Shown here one piece after another: positions 25,086 to 34,226 of a stretch of 64,000 nt of DNA; the first letter of the stretch is position 1; the number at the start of each line of letters is the position of its first letter. The stretch is from Herpetosiphonaceae bacterium (GTDB lineage: Bacteria > Chloroflexota > Chloroflexia > Chloroflexales > Herpetosiphonaceae): positions 1 to 64,000 of the forward strand of contig JABXJS010000081.1 of NCBI GenBank assembly GCA_013538855.1, given 5' to 3'. The position numbers and the translations under genes were made by a program. The notes below the pieces were generated by a model that saw only the letters and a list, made by a program, of their open reading frames with translations, did no database searches and was not told where the DNA came from.

Positions 25086-27068
25086 CTACCGCAGCGCCCA
25101 CACCGGCGCACCGCTCTGTAACGTGTACACCTTCACCTCACCGACGTTCTCTACAAGCACATGATCCTCAAGCACTCGCACGTGCGGACTTCCCACCATA
25201 AACACTTGCAGCTTCTGGCGCCAAACCTCCGCGCCATCCGGATTGATTAACGCGATGTTCAGGGTGTTCTTTTCAGCGGCATCGGCCCACATCAGCACAA
25301 GGCCCGCCGCAGAAACCACCCCGCGCACATCGTCGGCGTACGCGCCCAATTCGTTCTCCCAGCGCACGTCGCCGCTGGCACTGTCGATGCCCAGCAGACT
25401 CATTGTCGCTGTCCCACGCTGTTTAATCGCCAGTGCGTAGAGCAGTTGATCATGAAAGCCAAAGGGGTAGAGATAGGTTGAATCCTTGACTACACTGCTC
25501 AGCCTGCCCCCAGCACTGCCGAATGCCAGATGATCAAGCATGCTCAGCGCCACATGGTCACCATCAGCCGCGAAGCTCACCCCGCCATTAAACACCGCCG
25601 CGCTAAAAACCGGATCAAGCGCCGTGCTCCACGCCAACGCGCCAGCGCTATTCAGTGCCGACAGCACCGGGCTGCTGCCATCATCTTCGAAGCAGTATAG
25701 ACCTGTGCCATCAGCCATCGGCCACCACGCGATCTCGCTGGCCCAGTCGCCGAGCACATATGTTGTTGTACGCTCACCGCTGACGGGAAGATAGCACTCG
25801 AGAGCAGCCACACCTGCATCGGTTACAGGCTCATAGGTGCACACGTGGCCATTCAGCACAGTGCTCGTTACCTGTACTGGCCGCTCAAGCACCTGCTGCC
25901 AGCGCTGCATGCCGCTGCCACGCTCAAAGCCTGTGAGCGTATTGTCCAGCGTGTGCGCAACCACCATCGTATCCAAAAGATAGAGGTTTGCGCCGTACTT
26001 AACTCGATCAGGTAGCGCTGCCTGCCACAGTTCGTGGCCGTCCTGGGCACTCAGCGCATAGAGCGTAGCACCTTGACTTGCCAGCACGATATCGTCAGCC
26101 TGATAGCCCACCAGTATTTCCTGCTCGTCAGGCAGTCCATGATGCCACAGCACGCGGCCGTCAGCACCACTGAGCGCTACTACCTGCCCATCGTGCGTAG
26201 CACCGAGAAGATCGGTAAACGCATCGTTGTTAAGGTTGGCCGCCGTTAGCACAGCGCTGCTGAGATCAGGCTTGAACACGGCTATGATCGGCGTTGGAGC
26301 TGGGCGGAGCATCTGTGTTGGCAACAGCACATCAGCTGTAGGTGCCGCTGCGGTCGGCTCAGGCGTGGGCGTTGCTAGCGCTACAGCCAGCATCGTGTGC
26401 TCCGCAGGCATAGCATCATCACTATCGTCAGCCCGCAGCTTGAGCACCCAGTAGGCCGACACCGTGATAACCAGCAGCAGCACGCCAACCATCAAGCTCG
26501 CCGCTAGCACGCTGCCATTAACTGACCGGTTCGGCGGCAGGCTCCCGCTGATCTGCGCTGGCTGGTGTGTTCCAGCTCCACGCTCAGCCACCGCAGTTGT
26601 AACAATCGTATCGCGTAGATCAGTGCCATCGAGGTGCGCGTCACTCAAATCGGCAGCGGTGATATTTGCCTGCCGCAGACTGGCGCGGCTAAGGTCAGCC
26701 CGACAAAGCAGCGCCTGCTGCAAGTTGGCGCTTGTGCAGATAGCATTGCTTAAACTGGCATCAGTCAGATTGGCTTTTATGAGCTTGGCGTAGGGTAGCA
26801 GCGCCCAGCGTAGGTTTGCGCCGCGTAGATCGGCGTTCTCCAGTTGGGCCTGGCTTAGATCACTATCCTCAAGGTTCGCGCCGCTCAGCTGCGCACCTGT
26901 CAGGTTTGCCCCGCGCAAATTGGCTCGCCGCAGAGTTGCGCCAACGAGATTCGCGCCGCGCAAGTCAGCGTTCTCTAGTCGCGCACCAGTTAAGTCCATG
27001 CCACTCAGTTGATGCGGTCCTGGTCGGCTCAGAAGATCAGCAATCTCTCGCTGCGATAAACGCGCCAT
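25086..27068 (-). CDS. pentapeptide-repeat / transmembrane / PQQ-like beta-propeller protein
   Basis: A 660-residue single-span membrane protein with an unusual order of parts. Residues 1-20 are a short helical start. About 22-155 are pentapeptide repeats of the A(D/N)Lxx type, which form a right-handed beta helix. A linker and one transmembrane helix (about 185-207) follow. A Pro/Thr-rich stalk (to about 250) leads to PQQ-like propeller repeats (about 265-655), with blade motifs such as GADGRVLWHHG, AQDGHELWQ and ASGDVRWE. By topology the pentapeptide helix should be cytosolic and the propeller outside. That suggests a scaffold or sensor spanning the membrane, since no enzyme residues are evident. 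AAAGGG precedes the ATG. Confidence 0.8.
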   Translation of the reverse strand: MARLSQREIADLLSRPGPHQLSGMDLTGARLENADLRGANLVGATLRRANLRGANLTGAQLSGANLEDSDLSQAQLENADLRGANLRWALLPYAKLIKANLTDASLSNAICTSANLQQALLCRADLSRASLRQANITAADLSDAHLDGTDLRDTIVTTAVAERGAGTHQPAQISGSLPPNRSVNGSVLAASLMVGVLLLVITVSAYWVLKLRADDSDDAMPAEHTMLAVALATPTPEPTAAAPTADVLLPTQMLRPAPTPIIAVFKPDLSSAVLTAANLNNDAFTDLLGATHDGQVVALSGADGRVLWHHGLPDEQEILVGYQADDIVLASQGATLYALSAQDGHELWQAALPDRVKYGANLYLLDTMVVAHTLDNTLTGFERGSGMQRWQQVLERPVQVTSTVLNGHVCTYEPVTDAGVAALECYLPVSGERTTTYVLGDWASEIAWWPMADGTGLYCFEDDGSSPVLSALNSAGALAWSTALDPVFSAAVFNGGVSFAADGDHVALSMLDHLAFGSAGGRLSSVVKDSTYLYPFGFHDQLLYALAIKQRGTATMSLLGIDSASGDVRWENELGAYADDVRGVVSAAGLVLMWADAAEKNTLNIALINPDGAEVWRQKLQVFMVGSPHVRVLEDHVLVENVGEVKVYTLQSGAPVWALR

Positions 27069-27112
27069 AGAACACTACCCTTTCTGCCTGCCTAACACGG
27101 CTGGTGTGCATG

Positions 27113-27122
27113 TGTAGCTACA
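27113..27122. promoter_or_regulatory. palindrome in a divergent promoter region
   Basis: TGTAGCTACA is a perfect 10-base palindrome between two divergent genes. It could be a regulator site but may be chance. Confidence 0.25.
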
Positions 27123-27296
27123 AGACCTAAGCTAGCACACCGTATAGACGCCGCTTTAGCTGCATCTATAATTAAGCACATATCAGCTCAATAAAGGAAT
27201 AGGTTCAGCGGCAGAAAAAGTGACAGAGAGTCCACGGCACGCTGTTTGATAGCCTCTCTCAGTAGAATCACTCGATCTGCTGCGATTGGAGAAGTC

Positions 27297-28031
27297 ATGC
27301 CCCAGGTCATTATGAAGCTGTTGCCGTATATTTTGCCTGCTGTCGCTGTCGGTATTGCCGGTGGTGTTATCGCCGCCTTCTGGCGGCCAAAGGGGGCAGT
27401 GCGCAGTGGCATCCAGCACTTCGCCGCCGGCCTTGTCATCGCCGCCATCGCCGCCGAGGTGCTGCCCGAGATCGAGCAGTACCACCAGGTCCCGCAGGCG
27501 CTCATCGGCTTCGCTGTCGGCGGCTGCGCTATGGTCGCGATGCGCTGGGGCGTGCACAAGTTCGCCCAGCGCGAGCAGTCTAAGCAGAGCGCGCCGATTG
27601 GGCTGGCGGTCGCCGCAGCGCTCGACACTGGCATCGACGGCTCCATCATCGGCGCAGCCTTCGCCAGCGGCCAACACCTCGGCCTCGTGCTTGTACTGGC
27701 GCTGGGCGTTGAGCTGTTCTTCCTGATGCTCTCCGTTGGCACTGCCTTTCACGACAGCAGCACCTCGCGCTGGCAGAAGATCACCGTCACATCCGGCATC
27801 GCGCTCATGCTGGCGCTGGGCGCGTTTGGCTCCAGTCTGTTTCTGGCCGATGCGTCGCAGGCGGTGCTCACCGTCGTGCTCTCGTTCGGATCGGCCGCGC
27901 TGATCTACCTGGTGGCCGAGGAGCTGCTGGTCGAGGCACACCAGGCCGCCGAGAACCTGCTCTCCACGGCGCTGCTCTTCGGCGGCTTCTGGGCTTTCTT
28001 CGCCTTCGACTTGTTCACCAGCGGCGGCTAG
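27297..28031 (+). CDS. ZIP-family metal transporter-like membrane protein
   Basis: A 244-residue protein with about seven or eight hydrophobic segments. ZIP-like features are HFAAGLVIAAIAAEVLPE (helix 2), TGIDGSIIGAAF (the position of HNxxDGxxxG in helix 4), ALGVELFF (helix 5) and LVAEELLVEAHQAAE near the C-terminus. ZIP proteins bring zinc or other divalent metals into the cytosol. The helix 4 histidine and asparagine are replaced, so metal choice or transport may differ. GGAGAAG lies before the ATG at 27297. The stop overlaps the end of the convergent regulator gene by four bases. Confidence 0.7.
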   Translation: MPQVIMKLLPYILPAVAVGIAGGVIAAFWRPKGAVRSGIQHFAAGLVIAAIAAEVLPEIEQYHQVPQALIGFAVGGCAMVAMRWGVHKFAQREQSKQSAPIGLAVAAALDTGIDGSIIGAAFASGQHLGLVLVLALGVELFFLMLSVGTAFHDSSTSRWQKITVTSGIALMLALGAFGSSLFLADASQAVLTVVLSFGSAALIYLVAEELLVEAHQAAENLLSTALLFGGFWAFFAFDLFTSGG

Positions 28032-29167
28032 TCATCCTCAAACTCGTTCAGCGCGAGAAATTGCTCAAGGTCAGCAAAAAGCCGCCGGATCTCCTCGCCG
28101 ACAAGGGTGTGGCGCACTTGGCGGCCATCGGGCTGCGTTGTGATCAGGCCCGCCTCGCGCAGAATCTTGGCGTGCACGCTCACCGTCGGCCGCGCGATCT
28201 CCAGGTACTCGGCGATATCGGTGTTGTTCATAGGCAGATGACGGATCAAACGCAGGATCGAGAGCCGCGTCGGGTCGGCCAGCGCCTGCGTGCGCACCGC
28301 GATCTCCTCGGCTAAGCGCCGAAAGGACTGCATGGTTGACCCCGTTGGCGCAAACGAGACCAGCATCAGCTCTGGCAGCAGCGTCACCAGGTCAAACATC
28401 CCCAGCGGCTCCACCCAGAACACCACCGGCAGCCGCTGCATCAGCGAGCCTAGCTCAGCGAAGCGCAGCAGCGGATTTTGCGGCGGCAGCCATCCGAGCG
28501 GCGGGACAGCACCGCTGTGCTTCAGCACCTTCAGGTGGCCACGCGCCTCCGCCCAGCGCTGGTCCAGCACCGCCTGCCGCCCAGCCCGCCAGGGCCGGTA
28601 GAACTCAAAGTAGAACTGATCGAGCAGGAACCAGAAGCGTGAGTGCAGCTCGCCGTCACGCAAGATCAACACGCACAGCTCCAGATCGCGGCGCAGCTGG
28701 CGCATACGCGCATCAATATTTTGGATCTCGATCTTGCTGATGGTGTACAGCGCCTGCGCCGCACGCGCACGCACGTCGATGAACTGCTCCTCCAGCGGCA
28801 GCGTGCGATCTGGCTGCACATCAACCTGGGCCGCCTCATTGATTGCATACTCCAGCGCCGCCGCCAGCGTCAGCTCACGGATAGCCAGCGTCACCGCGCC
28901 GTAGTCGGTGCCAAACAGCTGGCCCGCCATCACCGCCGCATCTTCAAGCACACCAACATGCTGACCGCGCAGATGCATCAGCTCGGCCCACTGCGCCCGC
29001 CACTCTGGCGTGATCGTTGCCAGCAGCTCGTTAATCGCTGGGTCGAACACACGCACAGTCGATTCTTCGCGCCTAAGCGCCCACGTCAGCACAAGGTTCA
29101 GCTCCAGCGCAAGGCTCTCGCTGACCAGCCAGCCCGGCGCGGCCGGCACAGACTCCATAGCTATCAT
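28028..29167 (-). CDS. ArsR-type winged-helix transcriptional regulator with large N-terminal domain
   Basis: A 379-residue protein. The last 100 residues are a winged helix of the ArsR type: LADPTRLSILRLI, NNTDIAEYLEIARPTVSVHAKILREAGLI, then a basic wing (PDGRQVRHTL). The first ~280 residues are a helical domain I do not recognise, probably a ligand or dimer domain. Classic ArsR repressors are about 100 residues and respond to metals; no clustered cysteines are seen, so the signal is not obviously a metal. GGAG precedes the ATG at 29167. The MFS exporter upstream in the same direction has a two-site operator, and this regulator is a reasonable but unproven candidate for it. Confidence 0.8.
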   Translation of the reverse strand: MIAMESVPAAPGWLVSESLALELNLVLTWALRREESTVRVFDPAINELLATITPEWRAQWAELMHLRGQHVGVLEDAAVMAGQLFGTDYGAVTLAIRELTLAAALEYAINEAAQVDVQPDRTLPLEEQFIDVRARAAQALYTISKIEIQNIDARMRQLRRDLELCVLILRDGELHSRFWFLLDQFYFEFYRPWRAGRQAVLDQRWAEARGHLKVLKHSGAVPPLGWLPPQNPLLRFAELGSLMQRLPVVFWVEPLGMFDLVTLLPELMLVSFAPTGSTMQSFRRLAEEIAVRTQALADPTRLSILRLIRHLPMNNTDIAEYLEIARPTVSVHAKILREAGLITTQPDGRQVRHTLVGEEIRRLFADLEQFLALNEFEDD

Positions 29168-29761
29168 TTCGGCTCCATCTCGCAGTAGCACAGCCCGCAG
29201 GAAAAACAGCGTAGCCTAAAGGGTACTCGATGCCCGCAGCCTTTGCAAACCTCACGTGCTCTAGCAGTCAAGGCCGCACCCATCCCGCGCGCTGCTGCAC
29301 TCCCCGCCTGGAGCTATTGGCGCGCTGCTGTTCTGCAAAAAATAAGCCGCCTGTGCTCCGCTGGAACAGCTCAGCTTGCAGTGCCAGCGCTTGCATATAC
29401 GCCCGTCGCTTGCTGTGGCCGCCCCGCAGCGCGGTCGGACCAGCTCACGCCATGGCTGCTGGCCGCCCCCAGCCTGCCTAGCAGCACGACGAACCGGATC
29501 GTCTGGCCTGGGCAAGCGGGGCAGCGCGCTCGCCCGCAGAGCTGCCACCACCGCGCATCCCGCCGGATTGCCCTCCCGCAGCATTGTCCCACTTGCCGCT
29601 GCCCCAGGCCCGCAGCGCATCCGGTCGTACTGTCCGCCCACAGCACTGTCGCACGCGACTGTACCGAAGGCGCACTTGAACTGGCGCAACAGTCTTGCCG
29701 CAGCACGCGCTGGCGGCGACACCCGCTCTGCTCTGGGTGTCGCCGCCAGCACTCGTCAAGC
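29168..29761. other. long intergenic region with a 62-bp imperfect duplication
   Basis: Nearly 600 bases lie between the regulator and exporter genes. Frames run through it on both strands, but none has a start site or protein pattern I trust. A roughly 40-base segment beginning GCGCATCC at 29553 recurs at 29615 with about four of five bases matching. The exporter terminator lies at the right end. Confidence 0.6.
29709..29750 (-). terminator. terminator of the MFS gene
   Basis: A perfect 16-bp stem (29709-29724 with 29735-29750) with a 10-base loop lies 11 bases after the stop of the minus-strand exporter. Confidence 0.8.
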
Positions 29762-31024
29762 CTAGGCTTCGACAGCAAGTGGAGCGCGAAGCGTTTGGCC
29801 ACGCAGCACGAGCGCGGTGCCGAGCACAACCAGCATAATTGCCAGCGTTGCCGCGCTAAAGTAGAGCGTGGTCGAGATCAGGCGCGGCACAAGCAGCGGC
29901 ACCGCCAGCAGTGCGATCAGCTGACCAAACACCATCACACTCTGAAAGACCCCACTGACGCGGCCGAGATACGCTGGCGGCGTCAGCGTTTGCAGCAGCG
30001 TCTGCAGCTGTACCACCGCCAGCCCGCTGCCAGCGCCGCCGACCACGCAGGCCAGCAGCATCGCACCGCGGGCCAGCATCGGACTCTGGAGGCTGATCGC
30101 CAGCGGCACAGCCATGGGGATGCTGGCCAGCGCCAACATACCAATCAGCAGATCGCGCCATGGTCGCTGCGAGCCGCCCTTGAGCAGCAGCCAGAGCGTC
30201 GCCAGGGCCGAGCCAGCGCCAACCAAGCCGATCATCAGGCCAAAGAAGCCCTCGTCGCCGCCAAGAATATCGCGCGTGATGACCGATGAAAAGACATCGA
30301 AGCCCATGATCACGATCAGCATCAGGAACGTCGATACAAACAGCAGCAGCAGCAAGGGCGACGAGCGGATCACCGCAAGCACCGAGCGCCGCGGGGCAGT
30401 GGCTGGCGCGCGCTCGGCGGGCTGGGCCGCGTTGGCCTCGGCTGTGGCAGCGGCCGCTGTGGCCTTGAGTGCAGGCAGGCGCAGCAGAATGAGCGCTGAA
30501 ACCCCATACGAGATCACATCGACGATCACCGCCTGATGCGGCGTCAGCACTGTCAGCAGCAGGCCCGCCAGCATCGGCCCAAGAATTTTGAGCACGCCGG
30601 TGAGCTGCTGCAGCAGCGCGTTGGCCTGGGTCAGCAGCTCTTTAGGCACCAGCAGCGGCACGGCCGCCTGCCGCGCTGGCAGCATCAGCGTGGTACAGAA
30701 CGATTGGACCGCCAGCAGTGCGTAGATCCAGCCAATGCTTGGCGCGACAATTAGCCCAGCGACGACGATACCGGCCAGCGCCTCGCTGATAATCATCAGC
30801 CACTTGCGGTCGTAGCGATCGCTGAGCCAGCCGGCAATCGGGCTAAACAGCAGCATCGGCACCATGGAGGCCAGAAAAATACCGCTGCTGGCCTGCACAC
30901 CGCCGCCCTGCTGGAAGACGATCAGCGCGAACATCGCCATCGCCGTCACCCACGTTCCAAGGCCGCTGACCGCCTCGGCCAGCCCAACAATCAGAAGATC
31001 ACGCTGTTTGAATAGTTGACGCAT
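29762..31024 (-). CDS. MFS transporter, EntS-like exporter
   Basis: A 420-residue major-facilitator protein with twelve predicted helices in two halves joined by a Ala/Glu-rich cytosolic loop (about residues 190-215). The first half has the MFS loop 2-3 motif, GWLSDRYDRKW. The start RQLFKQRDLLIVGLAEAVSGLGTW resembles the EntS/MefA subgroup, which exports siderophores, macrolides or other small molecules by proton exchange. The substrate is unknown. TGAGGGG precedes the ATG. Two similar palindromes overlap the promoter, so the gene is very probably repressed and inducible. Confidence 0.88.
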   Translation of the reverse strand: MRQLFKQRDLLIVGLAEAVSGLGTWVTAMAMFALIVFQQGGGVQASSGIFLASMVPMLLFSPIAGWLSDRYDRKWLMIISEALAGIVVAGLIVAPSIGWIYALLAVQSFCTTLMLPARQAAVPLLVPKELLTQANALLQQLTGVLKILGPMLAGLLLTVLTPHQAVIVDVISYGVSALILLRLPALKATAAAATAEANAAQPAERAPATAPRRSVLAVIRSSPLLLLLFVSTFLMLIVIMGFDVFSSVITRDILGGDEGFFGLMIGLVGAGSALATLWLLLKGGSQRPWRDLLIGMLALASIPMAVPLAISLQSPMLARGAMLLACVVGGAGSGLAVVQLQTLLQTLTPPAYLGRVSGVFQSVMVFGQLIALLAVPLLVPRLISTTLYFSAATLAIMLVVLGTALVLRGQTLRAPLAVEA

Positions 31025-31044
31025 CGTAGCCCCTCAATAAAACG

Positions 31045-31083
31045 TAGTTGATAAACTATTTATATCGTAGTTGACAGACTACG
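31045..31083 (-). promoter_or_regulatory. twin operator palindromes over the MFS promoter
   Basis: Two related palindromes, TAGTT-GATA-AACTA (31045-31058) and CGTAGT-TGACAG-ACTACG (31066-31083), share the pattern GTAGTTGAnArACTA 23 bases apart. The second lies mostly in the spacer between -35 and -10, and the first covers the expected start of transcription. Confidence 0.7.
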
Positions 31084-31092
31084 TCACGTCAA
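31064..31092 (-). promoter_or_regulatory. promoter of the MFS gene
   Basis: On the minus strand, TTGACG (31092-31087) and TACGAT (31069-31064) stand 17 bases apart, about 40 bases before the ATG. Confidence 0.65.
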
Positions 31093-31186
31093 GAGGGATA
31101 TTCATCGGTAAAAAGCGATAGAAACCCTAGCGCAGCCAAGACGTATTACAAACACTCAGCCAAAACACTGGATATAAGGAGGTCGT

Positions 31187-31753
31187 ATGGGACCAGGGGT
31201 TATTATCGCCATCGTCATTGGGGGGCTGCTACTGATCCTGATGCTGATGTACAACAGCCTGATCAACAAGCGCAACCGGGTTGACCAACTCTTCGCCACG
31301 ATGGATGTCATGCTGAAAAAGCGCCATGATCTCATCCCCAACCTCGTGGCGGCCGTCAAGCAGTACATGACCCATGAGCGCGACGTCCTGACCAACATCA
31401 CCGAGCTGCGCGCGCAAGCGACCAGCGGCAGCCTCTCGCCGGACCAGCAGACGAACGTCGAGAATCAGCTAACGGCCTCGCTAGGGCGGCTGATGGCGGT
31501 GGCCGAGGGCTACCCTGATCTGAAGGCCAACACCAACTTTTTGCAGCTGCAAGGTGCGCTGAACGAAGTCGAAGAGCAGCTCTCGGCGGCACGACGCGCC
31601 TACAACAGCACAGTCACCGACTACAACAACGCCATTCAGATGTTCCCGACCAACATCATGGCCTCGATGATGGGCATGCAGCGCCGCGCCTGGTTCGAAA
31701 TTCCCGAAATCGAGCGCCAGAACGTTGACGTCAACGCGCTCTTTCAGCGCTAG
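31187..31753 (+). CDS. LemA family protein
   Basis: A 188-residue LemA protein. An N-terminal helix (about residues 4-22) spans the membrane. The conserved KRNRVDQLFATMDVMLKKRHDLIPNLV block follows in parts, then YNSTVTDYNNAIQMFP and the C-terminal WFEIPE. The remainder is a long helical bundle. LemA proteins are widespread and of unclear function; several are linked to envelope stress or to DUF3137/Htp-like partners. AAGGAGG lies six bases before the ATG. The DUF3137 gene follows after 42 bases, a pairing seen in other bacteria, so they probably act together at the membrane. Confidence 0.95.
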   Translation: MGPGVIIAIVIGGLLLILMLMYNSLINKRNRVDQLFATMDVMLKKRHDLIPNLVAAVKQYMTHERDVLTNITELRAQATSGSLSPDQQTNVENQLTASLGRLMAVAEGYPDLKANTNFLQLQGALNEVEEQLSAARRAYNSTVTDYNNAIQMFPTNIMASMMGMQRRAWFEIPEIERQNVDVNALFQR

Positions 31754-31795
31754 GTGAAGTAAATCTAGATCTAGAGGAAAGAGGTTAAGCTGCCG

Positions 31796-32761
31796 ATGCA
31801 ATCTATCTCACCAACACCCAACCCACTGCCCCGTGCGGATCTTGCGCCCATCGAACAGCTGCGGCAGCGGGCGTTGATCGCCATCGCCGGCGCAGTCGCC
31901 ATGATCATCATCGCAGTGGGGCTAGGTATCCTGCTGCTACAGGAGGTCTCGCCGATTTTCCTGCTGCCGTTTGTGATCGTGGCGATTGGTCTGGTGATAT
32001 ACGCCTCGATGCAGTGGACGCGCTACCGCCAAACCTTTAAGCGCGAAGTGATCACCATGCTGGTAAAGAGCATCAACCCAAGCCTGATGTACGATCCAAA
32101 AGGGTCGATCAGCTACAACGAGTACATGCAGAGCCAGATCTACCTGCACGATGTTGACCGCTTCGAGGGCGAGGACTTTGTAAGCGGCACGATTGGCGCA
32201 ACGCCGTTCCGCTTCTCGGAGCTACACAGCGAGTATGTGACCACCAGCACAGACAAGGATGGGCATACCCACCGCAACTGGCACACCATTTTCCAGGGCA
32301 TCTTCTTCATTGCCGACTTCAACAAGCACTTCAACGGCACCACGGTAGTGCTGCCGGACAGCGCCGAAAAGCTATTCGGACGGATTGGGCAGAAGTTTCA
32401 GGAGCTAAGCGGCAAGCTGACCTTTAAGCGCGGCGATCTTGTAAAGCTAGAAGACCCCGAGTTCGAGCGCCACTTTGTCGTGTATGGCAGCGACCAAATC
32501 GAGGCGCGCTACATCCTCTCGACCAGCCTGATGCAGCGCATCGTCGATTTCCGGCAGCGCTCCGGGCGGCGCGTGGCGCTCTCGTTTGTCAACTCGGTGA
32601 TCAACGTAGCGATTGAAGACTCGCGCAACAAATTTGAGCCGCCGCTGTTTGGCAGCCTGCTCAAGGGCGACTACATCAACGAGTACCTCGCCGACCTGCG
32701 CTTCGTGCTCGGCATCGTCGATGATCTGAACCTCAATCTGCGGATTTGGAGCAAGAGCTAG
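31796..32761 (+). CDS. DUF3137 family membrane protein
   Basis: A 321-residue protein with two adjacent transmembrane helices (about residues 28-70). A large cytosolic domain follows, containing the family boxes GTIGATPFRFSELHSEY, IFQGIFFIADFNK and FVVYGSDQIEARYILS. Its biochemical function is unknown. It is the second gene of a pair with lemA. The GAGGAAAGAGG stretch upstream of the ATG gives weak but suitable ribosome binding. A hairpin shared with the convergent citrate synthase gene follows. Confidence 0.88.
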   Translation: MQSISPTPNPLPRADLAPIEQLRQRALIAIAGAVAMIIIAVGLGILLLQEVSPIFLLPFVIVAIGLVIYASMQWTRYRQTFKREVITMLVKSINPSLMYDPKGSISYNEYMQSQIYLHDVDRFEGEDFVSGTIGATPFRFSELHSEYVTTSTDKDGHTHRNWHTIFQGIFFIADFNKHFNGTTVVLPDSAEKLFGRIGQKFQELSGKLTFKRGDLVKLEDPEFERHFVVYGSDQIEARYILSTSLMQRIVDFRQRSGRRVALSFVNSVINVAIEDSRNKFEPPLFGSLLKGDYINEYLADLRFVLGIVDDLNLNLRIWSKS

Positions 32762-32792
32762 CGCTTAACCACAGCGCCGAGCATCAAAAAAA

Positions 32793-32824
32793 CAACACCC
32801 CAGCCAATGATGGCCGGGGTGTTG
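32793..32824. terminator. bidirectional terminator between DUF3137 and gltA genes
   Basis: A stem of twelve pairs with one mismatch (32793-32805 with 32812-32824), with A-rich DNA on the left, sits between two convergent stops. Confidence 0.8.
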
Positions 32825-32849
32825 CGTTACGTCGTGCCGTGCGCGCTGA

Positions 32850-34136
32850 CTAGGAGCGCTTCTCGACAGGCACAAAATCGCGCTCGTTGTAGCCGGTGTA
32901 GATCTGGCGTGGGCGCGCGATGCTGGTCTCCTTGTCCTCGCGCGACTCCTCCCACTGGGCCAGCCAGCCGACGGTGCGTGGGATCGCGAAGAGCACCGGG
33001 AACATATCGACCGGGAAGCGCATGGCCTGGTAGATAATGCCGGTGTAGAAATCGACATTGGGATAGAGCTTGCGCTCGATGAAGTACTCATCTTCGAGGG
33101 CGATGCGCTCTAGCTCAAGGGCGATATCGAGCAGCGGATTGCGCCCGGTGACCTCGAACACCTCATAGGCCATCTTTTTAACGATGGCCGCGCGCGGATC
33201 GTAGTTTTTGTAGACGCGGTGGCCGAAGCCCATCAGCAGCGTCTCGCGATTTTTGACCTTGGTAATAAACTCGGGCACATTGTCGACCGAGCCGATATCC
33301 TGAAGCATGCGCAGCACCTGCTCGTTCGCGCCGCCGTGCAGCGGGCCATAGAGCGCGGCGGCGGCACCGGCCATCGCCGAGTAGGGATCGACGTTGGAGC
33401 TGCTGACTGAGCGCATCGCGTTGGTGCCACAGTTCTGCTCGTGGTCGGCGTGCAGAATAAACAGCACATCGAGCGCGCGCTCCAGCACCGGATGCGGCTG
33501 ATACGAGTCGGCCATCTGGAACATCATCTTTAAGAAGTTGCCCGTGTAGCTCAGCGTATTATCGGGATAGACATACGGCAGGCCCATGCGCTTGCGATAG
33601 GCGTAGGCGGCGATGGTGGGCATCTTGGCGATCAGGCGTGAGATCTGCAGGCGGCGCACAGCGGAATCTTTGATTTTCCGGGCGTTGGGGTAGAAGGTGG
33701 AGAGGGCGGCAATAGTACTAATCAGCATGCCCATGGGGTGAGCGTCGTACTGAAAGCCGTCCATCAACTTCTTTATATTCTCGTGCACCATCGTGCGGTG
33801 GGTGATCTCGTAGACCCAGGCATCGAGCTCGGGGCGGGTTGGCAGCTCACCGTTGAGGATGAGATAGGCCGTTTCGAGATAGGAGCTATTTTCAGCCAGC
33901 TGCTCGATGGGGTAGCCGCGATAGCGCAGAATGCCCTTTTCACCGTCGATGTAGGTGATGGCGCTGCGGCAGGAGGACGTATTATTGAAGCCTGGATCGT
34001 GGGACATCAGGCCGAAGTCCTCTGGATCGACCTTGATCTGGCGCAGATCCATGGCGCGGATCGTTCCATCGGTGATCGGGACGGAATACGTTTTCCCAGT
34101 ACGATTGTCAGTAATCGTCAGACTTTGTTCGCTCAC
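32850..34136 (-). CDS. gltA: citrate synthase
   Basis: Citrate synthase joins oxaloacetate and acetyl-CoA, the entry step of the TCA cycle. The 428-residue protein is the type I (GltA) form. The HADHEQNCGTNAMR block, HGGANEQVLRML and GFGHRVYKNYDPRA supply the active-site histidines, and the FYTGIIYQAM and IPRTVGWLAQW segments are typical near the C-terminus. The start is taken as the GTG at 34136, because a perfect AGGAGG ends six bases before it. The ATG at 34151 has its second and third codons inside that site. It has its own TACAAT promoter and shares a terminator with the convergent DUF3137 gene. Confidence 0.97.
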   Translation of the reverse strand: MSEQSLTITDNRTGKTYSVPITDGTIRAMDLRQIKVDPEDFGLMSHDPGFNNTSSCRSAITYIDGEKGILRYRGYPIEQLAENSSYLETAYLILNGELPTRPELDAWVYEITHRTMVHENIKKLMDGFQYDAHPMGMLISTIAALSTFYPNARKIKDSAVRRLQISRLIAKMPTIAAYAYRKRMGLPYVYPDNTLSYTGNFLKMMFQMADSYQPHPVLERALDVLFILHADHEQNCGTNAMRSVSSSNVDPYSAMAGAAAALYGPLHGGANEQVLRMLQDIGSVDNVPEFITKVKNRETLLMGFGHRVYKNYDPRAAIVKKMAYEVFEVTGRNPLLDIALELERIALEDEYFIERKLYPNVDFYTGIIYQAMRFPVDMFPVLFAIPRTVGWLAQWEESREDKETSIARPRQIYTGYNERDFVPVEKRS

Positions 34137-34142
34137 CAGCGA

Positions 34143-34148
34143 CCTCCT
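34143..34148 (-). promoter_or_regulatory. ribosome binding site fixing the gltA start
   Basis: AGGAGG on the minus strand (34148-34143) is six bases before the GTG at 34136. Confidence 0.8.
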
Positions 34149-34226
34149 CATGGTCTATTAAACTGAAGCATCATTGCTTCGCTGAGTAAATAATCATTGC
34201 GCGAGAAAGCCGTTTCTCCTGTGCGC

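Noticed and set aside
29243-30289. Long plus-strand frame opposite the MFS gene and through the intergenic gap
   Set aside because: Half of it is antisense to a clear transporter, and the rest has low-complexity Arg/His/Gln-rich sequence.
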